NCBI GenBank assembly: GCA_002407905.1
Contig: DHPL01000033.1
Coordinates: 40,356-65,163, forward strand
Direction: 5' to 3'
Source of the DNA: Anaerolineaceae bacterium UBA5365
GTDB lineage: Bacteria; Chloroflexota; Anaerolineae; Anaerolineales; Anaerolineaceae
Length of the DNA: 24,808 nucleotides
Shown here: positions 1 to 6,414 of the stretch, piece after piece
Layout: every line of letters begins with the position of its first letter
How positions within the stretch are numbered: the stretch's first letter is position 1
The notes under the pieces: model-generated
Told to the model about the DNA's origin: nothing
Seen by the model: only the letters and a program-made list of their open reading frames with translations
The model's database searches: none
Made by a program: the position numbers and the translations under genes

Positions 1-158
1 TGCAGGCGCAGTGGGCGGTCTTTGCTTAAAGAAATTAACTCCCGGCGCAGCGAATCAGCCGTCGGGAGGCTTTTTTCATCGTAGAAAAGATAGGCTTGAA
101 TTTCCGGCGCCGGGGCGATTACTGCCGGGTCCGGTTGGCCGCCATCCATCCGGGCCAT
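1..158 (-). CDS. Hypothetical protein, N-terminal fragment (runs off the window)
   Basis: Reading the minus strand from an ATG at 158-156 gives 52 uninterrupted codons to the window edge, beginning MARMDGGQPDPAVIAPAPEI and continuing with QAYLFYDEKSLPTADSLRRE. The ATG lies one base after the TAA stop of the L,D-transpeptidase gene (160-162), so the two are probably co-transcribed and translationally coupled. No ribosome binding site is obvious. A second in-frame ATG at codon 4 is possible. The Pro/Ala-rich opening followed by a mixed alpha/beta stretch matches no family I can name. Function unknown. Confidence 0.55.
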   Translation of the reverse strand, partial: MARMDGGQPDPAVIAPAPEIQAYLFYDEKSLPTADSLRRELISLSKDRPLRL

Positions 159-159
159 T

Positions 160-1248
160 TTAGGCAACTACTTCGATCAGTGTGGAATTTGCCCCGGTTG
201 CTACTGTGAACTCGCCGGGGTAGTAATCCACCGGCGGGCTGCACCAGCGCCAGAGCCAATGTGCGTCTTCCAGGGTGCAGTTAATGCAGCCGTGGGAGTA
301 TGGTGAGCCAAAACTGTTGTGCCAGTAGGCATAATGGATCGCGGCGCCATTGCTATCGAACAATGTCGTCCAGGAAATGCCCGGGGCGTCGAAGGCCGAC
401 ATACCCCCCGCGCTCATATGCAGCGAGACCATCTTGCGCCAGACCAAATGCTGCCCCATTGGCGTCAGCCAGGTGCCGTCAGCCCGTTGCAATCCACCCG
501 AAATCTCAGTATAGAAGATCTCTTTGCCGTTTTCGTAGCAAGATAGTGATTGGTCGTGCATGCGGATGATCATTTTTTTATCGCGCACATCCGGGCTAAG
601 CGGTGTTAGCTCCTCCGCGGAGATCGGCCGGCAATAAACCGCGTCCACCCAGAATTTATCCGGCAGCGCGCCGTACTTTTGTGTGAGCAAGTATTGGGTG
701 CGGCCATCTTTCTGGCGTAAGTCAATCGCCCAGAAATTCTGGCCGTAATACAGTTTGGGCACAGCGTACTCGCGGATCCAATAGGAAGCCGCCGGGTACT
801 GTGTCAGTTCAAAATCCGTCACCGGAACGCTCATTTGCACCCAAAGCCCGGGCTGCCCGTTCTCGGCTGTTGGCAGTTGGGCAAGGGGCTCATTGAGGAT
901 GTACTTTACCGGGTGGATGTAATCGGAATAGATGAAACCCTGGTCGGTCTCGGTCCAGCGCTGCCTGAAGCGCAGCAGGTCCACTTCGGTGGCAATCACT
1001 TCCTGCTTGAGCTGCACAACCTCATCGCGCATGATCATCCCTACGGTCGGCGAAGCCATATTCGGTTCGCCCTTGATCTCAGTGGGCGCGCCAATGTCGC
1101 CCTGGCAAATCCTGCCCAGCCGGGCTCCGGCCGGATAAGGCGAGCCAGCCTGAGGAAGAAGACGCGTGTTGCGCGGCAGCATCAGCGCCCCCGCGAGCAT
1201 GCCGCTGTATTTCAAAAAGTCTCTGCGGTTAAATTTATGCTGTTCCAT
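160..1248 (-). CDS. L,D-transpeptidase (YkuD family), Tat-exported
   Basis: YkuD-family L,D-transpeptidases cross-link peptidoglycan stem peptides (3-3 links) or attach proteins to the wall, using a catalytic cysteine outside the membrane. This 362-residue protein starts with a twin-arginine signal: NRRDFLK at residues 7-13, then the hydrophobic GMLAGALML. That predicts folded export by Tat. The catalytic motif SHGCIN is at 318-323 with nucleophile Cys321, preceded by conserved His305 in AIHYAYWH. Residues 35-210 are an N-terminal region with no clear assignment, while 225-362 form the YkuD fold. The gene follows the polyprenol-kinase-like gene by 49 bp and has its own TATAAT 8 nt before the ATG. 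Family confidence is high. The exact wall substrate is not visible. Confidence 0.9.
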   Translation of the reverse strand: MEQHKFNRRDFLKYSGMLAGALMLPRNTRLLPQAGSPYPAGARLGRICQGDIGAPTEIKGEPNMASPTVGMIMRDEVVQLKQEVIATEVDLLRFRQRWTETDQGFIYSDYIHPVKYILNEPLAQLPTAENGQPGLWVQMSVPVTDFELTQYPAASYWIREYAVPKLYYGQNFWAIDLRQKDGRTQYLLTQKYGALPDKFWVDAVYCRPISAEELTPLSPDVRDKKMIIRMHDQSLSCYENGKEIFYTEISGGLQRADGTWLTPMGQHLVWRKMVSLHMSAGGMSAFDAPGISWTTLFDSNGAAIHYAYWHNSFGSPYSHGCINCTLEDAHWLWRWCSPPVDYYPGEFTVATGANSTLIEVVA

Positions 1249-1256
1249 CGCGAAAA

Positions 1257-1262
1257 ATTATA
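1257..1262 (-). promoter_or_regulatory. -10 element (TATAAT) for the L,D-transpeptidase
   Basis: The minus strand reads CGCTATAATTTTTCGCGATG, a perfect TATAAT hexamer separated from the ATG at 1248 by 8 nt. Transcription would begin about at the start codon, giving a leaderless or nearly leaderless mRNA. No Shine-Dalgarno precedes the ATG. A good -35 is not apparent. Confidence 0.5.
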
Positions 1263-1297
1263 GCGGTTTCACCACAATTAGCCAAATCGCCTGTCCA

Positions 1298-2008
1298 TCA
1301 ACCCAACAAGGCAAAACCCAGCAGCAATGCTGCTGCGGGAACCGTCAGGTTATCCAAGCCGGAAATCGGCAGGCTCTCAACCAGCGTAGCGCCAAGGGAA
1401 ACCAGCACCAGGCCCGGCAGGTAGGCAGTGAGCGGGCCGGCAAACACACCCGCACCAATGTACACGGCAAGAACCGCTGCCGAAAAAACCAAGCCCCCCA
1501 AGAGCATCCCCAGGCTGCCGGCCCAGGTTTTACGCGACGACCAAAATAGCGGTTTGCTCTTTACCAGGTTGCCAAGTGGATCCGCAAGTCCATCCCCGCC
1601 GCAAAGCAACATTAAGGCAGTCACTCCGGCAGGATGGTCTTTCCAGACCAGGAGGGTGATCAGTATAAAAACAATCCCATAGTAAAAAGGGCCTTTTAAT
1701 AATTCACGTCGGTCGCCGCTGCGGGATAAGGCATTTACATCCGCCTCCCTATCGATCACTCCCAGACCCACCAAAAGATATTGGATCGTTATAGGCAGTG
1801 GAAGCAGCGCGGCCAGATAACGCGAAATTGGCAGATCCGGAAAAAGCAGCCAACACAGAACGAATATCGGCCCGGTGCCAATATGCACCAGTTTACGGCT
1901 GAGCTTGCTGCTTACATATTGGTTTTTACTCACCCAGGCACAAAACGCCAGCCATGTGATGGCCGCAACAAGAGTGACAAGCAGGGCGAGCCAGGGGCTA
2001 TTTAGCAT
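1298..2008 (-). CDS. Polyprenol/phytol kinase-like integral membrane protein (CTP-dependent kinase family)
   Basis: This 236-residue polytopic protein has about six to seven hydrophobic segments and the signature order of the phytol/dolichol kinase (VTE5/SEC59-like) family. SRKLVHIGTGP comes after the first membrane helix, GGDGLADPLG in the middle, KTWAGSLGM soon after, and ESLPISGLDNLTVPAAA near the C terminus. Known relatives use CTP to phosphorylate phytol, farnesol or dolichol at the membrane. The substrate here is not predictable, but a role in isoprenoid or lipid-carrier salvage is reasonable. The start codon overlaps the smpB stop by one base (TGATG), which implies translational coupling. 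It could alternatively be annotated as a phosphatidate cytidylyltransferase-like protein because the families are related. Confidence 0.75.
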   Translation of the reverse strand: MLNSPWLALLVTLVAAITWLAFCAWVSKNQYVSSKLSRKLVHIGTGPIFVLCWLLFPDLPISRYLAALLPLPITIQYLLVGLGVIDREADVNALSRSGDRRELLKGPFYYGIVFILITLLVWKDHPAGVTALMLLCGGDGLADPLGNLVKSKPLFWSSRKTWAGSLGMLLGGLVFSAAVLAVYIGAGVFAGPLTAYLPGLVLVSLGATLVESLPISGLDNLTVPAAALLLGFALLG

Positions 2009-2457
2009 CAGTACTCGCGGGACCGGCGCGATTCCTCCCGGGAGATGTCGCGCTCCTTGATGGACTCGCGTTTGTCGTACTGCCGCTTGCCTTTCGCCAG
2101 ACCGATCTCCAGTTTGGCCTTGCCAGCCTTCAAATAAACCCGGGTAGGCACGATGGTCATTCCTTTGATGCGCACCTCATCCCAAATTTCCTTGATCTCG
2201 CGTTTATTGAGCAGCAGCTTTTTATCCCGGTCCGGGTCATGCTGGTAGGCCGAGGCATGTTCGTAAGGCGCGATGTGGGCTCCAACCAGCCAGGCTTGCT
2301 GCCCATCGGTGCGCACGTAGGCTTCCTGTAGGCTGATCTGGCCTTTACGGATGGATTTGATCTCCGTGCCGCGCAAAACCAAACCTGCTTCGTAGGTTTC
2401 CTGGATAAAGTATTCAAAGCGTGCTTTGCGGTTGGTGGCTACGGTCTTCACATCCAT
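2008..2457 (-). CDS. smpB: SsrA-binding protein SmpB
   Basis: SmpB binds tmRNA (SsrA) and places it in the A site of stalled ribosomes for trans-translation. The sequence opens TVATNRKARFEYFIQETYEA, the conserved SmpB start, then GLVLRGTEIKSIRKGQ, a DRDKKLLLNKREI segment, and the TIVPTRVYLKAGKAKLEIGL and AKGKRQYDKRE core. The basic tail KERDISREESRRSREY helps decode the empty mRNA channel. I chose the ATG at 2457 (149 residues, starting MDVK), which puts the conserved region at the very N terminus. ATGs at 2463 and 2475 would add 2 or 6 residues. No tmRNA gene is visible nearby. It is the first gene of a minus-strand operon. Confidence 0.95.
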   Translation of the reverse strand: MDVKTVATNRKARFEYFIQETYEAGLVLRGTEIKSIRKGQISLQEAYVRTDGQQAWLVGAHIAPYEHASAYQHDPDRDKKLLLNKREIKEIWDEVRIKGMTIVPTRVYLKAGKAKLEIGLAKGKRQYDKRESIKERDISREESRRSREY

Positions 2458-2517
2458 AGCCATAAATTTTAGCACAGCGAAGCTTGCCCGCTTTTCTTAC
2501 ATGCTCGTTAATTCGAC

Positions 2518-2545
2518 TTGCCTAAGGCCTTGCAGCCCTTATAAT
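2518..2545 (+). promoter_or_regulatory. Promoter of the patatin-like gene (TTGCCT-16-TATAAT), probably leaderless
   Basis: TTGCCT at 2518-2523 (4 of 6 matches to TTGACA) and a perfect TATAAT at 2540-2545 are separated by 16 bp. The ATG at 2552 begins 7 nt after the -10, where transcription would start. That supports ATG 2552 over any upstream start in the same frame. Confidence 0.6.
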
Positions 2546-2551
2546 GCCAGT

Positions 2552-3451
2552 ATGGCAAAAGACATCGTTTTAGCCCTTGGCGGCGGCGGATTTCGGGGCA
2601 TAGCCCACTTGGGCGTCATCCGCTGCCTGGAGGAAAATGGCTACACCATCCGCGCCGTTAGCGGCAGCAGCGCCGGCAGCCTGATCGGCGGTCTGTACGC
2701 TGCGGGCGTGAGCGTGGAAGCGATGGATGCAAAGGTGCGCGAATTCGCCCACAAGCCGGATTTTGGCCGCAGCGGGTCGGACCAGACCGCCCTCCTGGGT
2801 ACGTCTGTCCTGGAGAACATCATTCAGGATCTGGTTGGTGACCCAAACCTGGACACGTTGCCCATCCCCTTCGCGGCCACAGCCACCCTCATCGACACCG
2901 GCGAGAGCCTCACCATCCAGGACGGCTCCCTGGTGGATGCCATCCTCACCAGCTGTGCCATCCCGGGAGTGTTTCCCGTCCGGCAGCAAGCTGGTCATCC
3001 CGCGGTGGATGGAGCCGTCGTGAAGCCCGTTCCCGTTGAGGCCGCGAGGCGCTTCTTCCCTGCCCTCCCCGTCGTTGCGGTGGCATTGAACCGCCGGCCG
3101 GAAGGAATGGCGCCCACCGAACTCCTGGTTCCTTTCATGGGCCGGGTACCCAAGCCCCTCGCCTCCCAGATGGAGCGCAGCCGCATCTTCGAGACCGGCA
3201 AACTGGCCATGCGCTCTTTCCAATTGATGATGGATAAGATCACCGACCTAAACCTGGAGCTTGAAAAACCGGATGTGGCCGTTTTCCCCGAAGTAGGCCA
3301 ATACCCAACGGTGGATGATGTGATCCCGGATGGTTTGCAGGATCTGGGATACGCTGCCATGGAAGCCAAATTACCTGTATTGGAAGAGTCCGGCAATCTG
3401 CTCAACAGCTACCGGCGGATCATGCAGTACTCCGGGAGCGCCAAGCCCTAG
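2552..3451 (+). CDS. Patatin-like phospholipase family protein
   Basis: Patatin-family enzymes are Ser-Asp dyad acyl hydrolases acting on phospholipids or acylglycerols. The 299-residue product shows the oxyanion-hole motif GGGGFRG at 10-16, nucleophile elbow GSSAG at 38-42 (Ser40), and the catalytic Asp in VDGA (Asp153). This is the same order as RssA/YchK-type bacterial patatins of about 300 residues. There is no signal peptide, so the protein is probably cytoplasmic or peripherally membrane-associated. The frame is open upstream to 2426, but that extension lies antisense to smpB and upstream of the predicted -10, so I start at ATG 2552. The gene ends tail to tail with the SH3b gene, sharing a CTAG. 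Confidence 0.9.
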   Translation: MAKDIVLALGGGGFRGIAHLGVIRCLEENGYTIRAVSGSSAGSLIGGLYAAGVSVEAMDAKVREFAHKPDFGRSGSDQTALLGTSVLENIIQDLVGDPNLDTLPIPFAATATLIDTGESLTIQDGSLVDAILTSCAIPGVFPVRQQAGHPAVDGAVVKPVPVEAARRFFPALPVVAVALNRRPEGMAPTELLVPFMGRVPKPLASQMERSRIFETGKLAMRSFQLMMDKITDLNLELEKPDVAVFPEVGQYPTVDDVIPDGLQDLGYAAMEAKLPVLEESGNLLNSYRRIMQYSGSAKP

Positions 3452-4083
3452 CCGCGTCTCAAAGCAGCGATCAGGCTCAGAAACAAACCCAGCCCCGCCA
3501 AAACGATGATCACAAAACCCAGCGGGATGCCCCCCGGCGCGGTATTGCCCGTCACTTCGGTGAAGGTTGGAATCTGCAATGGCGGGGGTTCGGTGAAGGT
3601 AGGCAAGCGGGTTGGTTCCGAGGTCAGCACAAACTGGGCTGCCAGAGTAGGGTCGATGGTTGGGGTTGCCACCAGGGTTGGCGTGGGCGGCGGCTCCAGG
3701 CGCGGAACGCTGCCGATCAGGTTGACCAGCGGCGCGTACACCCAGGCTTTTCCGTCCTCGCCTCCCACCCATTCCACCTGGATCCAATCGCCGTAGACTC
3801 CGGTGGCGTTCAGGGTCGCGCCGATGAGCAGTACGCCTACTTCTTTGTAGAGCTGCCCGGGTCCGCTGCGCAGATTAATCGGGATGAACTCATCGCCGCC
3901 CTGTTCCAGCGCAATCACATAAGCCCCGCGCGGGGAACTGGTGACCGTCGGAATGGATACGGTTGGGAACTGTCCCCAAACCTGGCCGGAACTCCTTGGA
4001 AGGACTAAGAGCGCCAAAATAAGGGCAAGCATAAAAATGCTGCCAAGCCGGGCGAAATTCTTGAATGAACGAGGTGCTTGCAT
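3448..4083 (-). CDS. Membrane-anchored SH3b-domain protein
   Basis: The 211-residue product has a basic N terminus and a hydrophobic segment at about 14-30 (signal peptide or anchor). A bacterial SH3 domain follows at about 55-125, with INLRSGPGQLYKEVGVL and GDWIQVEW, then KAWVYAPLV. A Pro/Thr-rich linker covers about 130-180, and a C-terminal hydrophobic helix (about 186-207) is capped by RRG. SH3b domains usually bind cell-wall peptides, so this looks like an extracytoplasmic wall-binding module held at both ends. No catalytic domain is present. It is divergent from the zinc-ribbon gene across a palindromic -10. Its stop (TAG at 3450-3448) overlaps the patatin stop. Confidence 0.75.
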   Translation of the reverse strand: MQAPRSFKNFARLGSIFMLALILALLVLPRSSGQVWGQFPTVSIPTVTSSPRGAYVIALEQGGDEFIPINLRSGPGQLYKEVGVLLIGATLNATGVYGDWIQVEWVGGEDGKAWVYAPLVNLIGSVPRLEPPPTPTLVATPTIDPTLAAQFVLTSEPTRLPTFTEPPPLQIPTFTEVTGNTAPGGIPLGFVIIVLAGLGLFLSLIAALRRG

Positions 4084-4100
4084 CTTCTAAACCGCTGCCC

Positions 4101-4112
4101 CGATTATAATCG
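4101..4112. promoter_or_regulatory. Palindromic bidirectional -10 element (CGATTATAATCG)
   Basis: The 12-bp perfect palindrome contains TATAAT on both strands: plus 4105-4110, minus 4108-4103. The minus copy lies 19 nt before the ATG of the SH3b gene (4083), and the plus copy 28 nt before the ATG of the zinc-ribbon gene (4139). Clear -35 hexamers are not evident on either side. A shared -10 for both divergent genes is an inference. Confidence 0.5.
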
Positions 4113-4138
4113 AGTCAAAACATGCTCAGGAACAGCCT

Positions 4139-4729
4139 ATGACCCCCAGGATCTACTACGGAAATTTGCAGCCCGCTCAAATTGCTCAGGACCTCGAAGC
4201 CGCTTTTCAGCGCGGGAACTACATCGTCCAGCGCTTTGGGAATCCGGATCAGATGGCGGTGCAGATCGCTACCCGCCGGGACAGGCAGGCTGGCGGACAA
4301 ACTGCCCTCACCGTTACCATCGAAAAAGTGAAGGATGGGGTCTCCATCCTGGTGGGTAACCAAAATTGGCTCGGCCTGGCCGCCAGTTTGGGGATGACCG
4401 CCCTGAGCGCGCTGCGCAACCCGCTGCGCCTCCTGGGCCGCCTGGATGATATTGCCCAGGACCTGGAAAGCGCCCAGCTTGAGGATAGCGTTTGGCAGGT
4501 CATTAATGCCACTGCCCGCCAGTCCGGCGCGGGGCACGCGCTTTCAGACCGTCTGCGCCAAATGATCTGTCCCTTCTGCCGCAGCGGTAATGCTGTCGGC
4601 AGCGGCCGTTGCGCTGCCTGCGGTGCACCGTTGGGCGAAGAACAGCCCCGGCCTTGCCCAAAATGCGGCTTTGTTTCCAAGCCGCACGAGCTGCGCTGCC
4701 AGAATTGCGGCAATCGCCTGCCTGTATAA
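4139..4729 (+). CDS. Zinc-ribbon protein (double C4 ribbon at the C terminus)
   Basis: The 196-residue protein has two zinc ribbons near its C terminus. The first is CPFC with CAAC about 13 residues on, the second CPKC followed by CQNC, a double zinc-ribbon arrangement. Residues 1-130 form a soluble alpha/beta region with a hydrophobic stretch near 75-95 (GNQNWLGLAASLGMTALSAL). That region resembles lipid-interacting or membrane-proximal domains of uncharacterised bacterial zinc-ribbon proteins. No enzymatic motif is seen. The ATG at 4139 is preceded by a TATAAT 28 nt upstream but no strong Shine-Dalgarno. It stands alone, divergent from the SH3b gene and about 100 bp before the DegV gene. 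Function unknown. A role in protein or nucleic-acid binding is only a guess. Confidence 0.7.
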   Translation: MTPRIYYGNLQPAQIAQDLEAAFQRGNYIVQRFGNPDQMAVQIATRRDRQAGGQTALTVTIEKVKDGVSILVGNQNWLGLAASLGMTALSALRNPLRLLGRLDDIAQDLESAQLEDSVWQVINATARQSGAGHALSDRLRQMICPFCRSGNAVGSGRCAACGAPLGEEQPRPCPKCGFVSKPHELRCQNCGNRLPV

Positions 4730-4828
4730 ACTCTTTCAATTCTATTAAGTTAACTGCTTTCAAGTCTATCGCCGGCGCTTAACCGCTAAGATTAGGCCAT
4801 ACCATTAGCTTAAGAATAGGTTGGAATC

Positions 4829-5671
4829 ATGCTACAAATTATCGCTGATACCACTTGCGGCATACCCGTCCCGGAACTGATCGCCCAAGGCATTCAGGTG
4901 CTGCCGCAGATCGTAACCTTTGGCAACGAATCTTATCGGGACGATACGGAAATAGACACCGCGGCCTTCCTCGAGAAACTCGCGCGCTCGCGTAGCCTGC
5001 CGGGAACTGCCGCGCCCCCGCCGGCGATGTACACCCCCATCTTCGAGCGCATCCTGGCTGCCGGCGATTCCGCGCTGGTCATCACACCATCCCAGAAAAT
5101 GTCCGGCACATTCCGCTCGGCCTCATTGGCTGCGGAGGAGTTTAAGGATCCGCGCATCCAGGTGCTGGATAGCCTCACGATTGCCGGAGGTCTGGGCAGC
5201 ATGGTTCAGGTGGCCCACAGCATGGCCGCGGCAGGCGCCTCGCTCCAGGAAACTCAATCGAAGATTGAATCGATGGTCCCGCGCGAGCAGGTTTACTTTC
5301 TGGTGAACACCCTGGATTACCTGCACAAGGGCGGGCGCATCGGCGGCGCCAGCCGCCTGGTAGGCAGCTTGCTGCAGATAAAGCCCATTCTGACCATCAT
5401 TGATGGTCAAGCCGAGGCATTCGACAAGGTTCGCACCTATAAGCAGGCCCTGCAGCGCGTTGAAGACCTCACCTTCAGCCACTGCGTAAACAACCCGGAA
5501 GCCCATTTGACCATCAGCCACTGTGATAACCAAGCTGAAGCCCAGGCACTGGCCGAACGCCTGCAGGAACGGCTGGGCCTGGCCCGCATCCCCATCTATA
5601 CTGTGCCGCCTGCCATCGTTGTCCACGCCGGGCCCGGCGTGCTGACCACCAGCGCTTTCACCCAAGCCTGA
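4829..5671 (+). CDS. DegV family protein (fatty-acid-binding, FakB-like)
   Basis: DegV/FakB proteins bind a fatty acid and present it to a kinase (FakA) for phosphorylation. The 280-residue length is typical. Motifs in order: IADTTCGIP at the start, SGTFRSA at 92-98, NTLDYLHKGGRIGG at 160-173, RTYKQALQR at 202-210 and HAGPGVL at 266-272. Ser92 and His266 correspond to the usual carboxylate-binding positions by motif. The usual TTSQPS loop is altered to GTAAPPP (59-65), which keeps one Thr but loses the Ser and Gln. No FakA/Dak-type kinase gene is in the window. The ATG at 4829 has only a weak purine-rich stretch before it. Two bases separate this gene from the downstream pseudouridine synthase, so they form an operon. 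Confidence 0.9.
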   Translation: MLQIIADTTCGIPVPELIAQGIQVLPQIVTFGNESYRDDTEIDTAAFLEKLARSRSLPGTAAPPPAMYTPIFERILAAGDSALVITPSQKMSGTFRSASLAAEEFKDPRIQVLDSLTIAGGLGSMVQVAHSMAAAGASLQETQSKIESMVPREQVYFLVNTLDYLHKGGRIGGASRLVGSLLQIKPILTIIDGQAEAFDKVRTYKQALQRVEDLTFSHCVNNPEAHLTISHCDNQAEAQALAERLQERLGLARIPIYTVPPAIVVHAGPGVLTTSAFTQA

Positions 5672-5673
5672 TC

Positions 5674-6414
5674 ATGCCCCAGGGTCTTGAGGACAATTCG
5701 GCCGCGCCGCGTCTGCTCTATGCGGATGAGCATATCCTCGTTGTAGACAAGCCCTCCGGGCTGCTCAGCTACCCGGATGGTTACATTCCCGAAACGCCTC
5801 ATCTCACCCAAGTGCTTGAAGCCCAATATGGCAAACTCTGGCGTTTGCACCGCCTGGATAAAGGCACCAGCGGCGCGGTATTACTGGCCCGGGACGCGGA
5901 AACCCATCGCCTGCTCAGCGAAGCCTTCCAGAAGCACAGTGTCCGCAAACGCTACCATTGTCTCGCCTGGCCCTCCCCTGGCTGGGATGAGCTCAGCTTG
6001 GATTCACCACTCCTGGTCAACGCGGATAGGCGCCACCGCACGCATGCCCATCCCCGCGGCAAACCCGCGCTCACGCAGGCGCGCGTCATGCAGCGTGAGG
6101 GACAACTTGCCCTCCTGGAACTTGAGATCTTTACCGGTATCACCCACCAGATCCGGGCCCACCTCTGGCAGGCCGGCCTTGCCATCTGCGGCGACCCGCT
6201 CTATCTGCCCCCTCAGGCTAAAGCCACCGAAACACCGTGTAAACCCGAGCGCATGCTCCTGCATGCCTGGCATCTCGGTTTTGAACACCCCATTACACGG
6301 GAATACCTGGACGTGTACGCACCAGACCGGCAGGTTTTCGCGCCATTTATCAGGCTTAACGCCACAATTCTGGATGCGCCTGGCGCAGCGAGCGATGCCC
6401 CAACCGGCCAATAA
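5674..6414 (+). CDS. RluA-family RNA pseudouridine synthase
   Basis: The enzyme would isomerise specific uridines to pseudouridine in rRNA or tRNA. The 246-residue protein has the catalytic motif HRLDKGTSG at 59-67 with catalytic Asp62, preceded by LVVDKPSGLL at 23-32, and the later signature GITHQIRAHL. There is no N-terminal S4 domain, so it resembles short RluA/TruC-type enzymes rather than RluC/D. It begins 2 bp after the DegV stop. The last roughly 19 codons lie opposite the 3' end of radC (6356-6414). The C-terminal tail rich in Ala, Asp and Pro is beyond the conserved fold. The exact target nucleotide cannot be deduced. Confidence 0.9.
   Translation: MPQGLEDNSAAPRLLYADEHILVVDKPSGLLSYPDGYIPETPHLTQVLEAQYGKLWRLHRLDKGTSGAVLLARDAETHRLLSEAFQKHSVRKRYHCLAWPSPGWDELSLDSPLLVNADRRHRTHAHPRGKPALTQARVMQREGQLALLELEIFTGITHQIRAHLWQAGLAICGDPLYLPPQAKATETPCKPERMLLHAWHLGFEHPITREYLDVYAPDRQVFAPFIRLNATILDAPGAASDAPTGQ

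Noticed and set aside
2426..2551. N-terminal extension of the patatin-like gene, open in frame from an ATG at 2426
   Set aside because: It runs antisense over the smpB start and precedes the predicted -10 and transcription start. The family's typical start is at MAKDIVLALGGGG.
2570..3223. Long minus-strand open frame of 217 codons under the patatin-like gene
   Set aside because: It is antisense to conserved patatin motifs. The Ala/Gly/His-rich translation is typical of a shadow frame.
4730..4828. Possible small gene or RNA in the 100-bp gap before the DegV gene
   Set aside because: The gap is AT-rich with no open frame of note, no hairpin with T-run and only weak -10-like hexamers.
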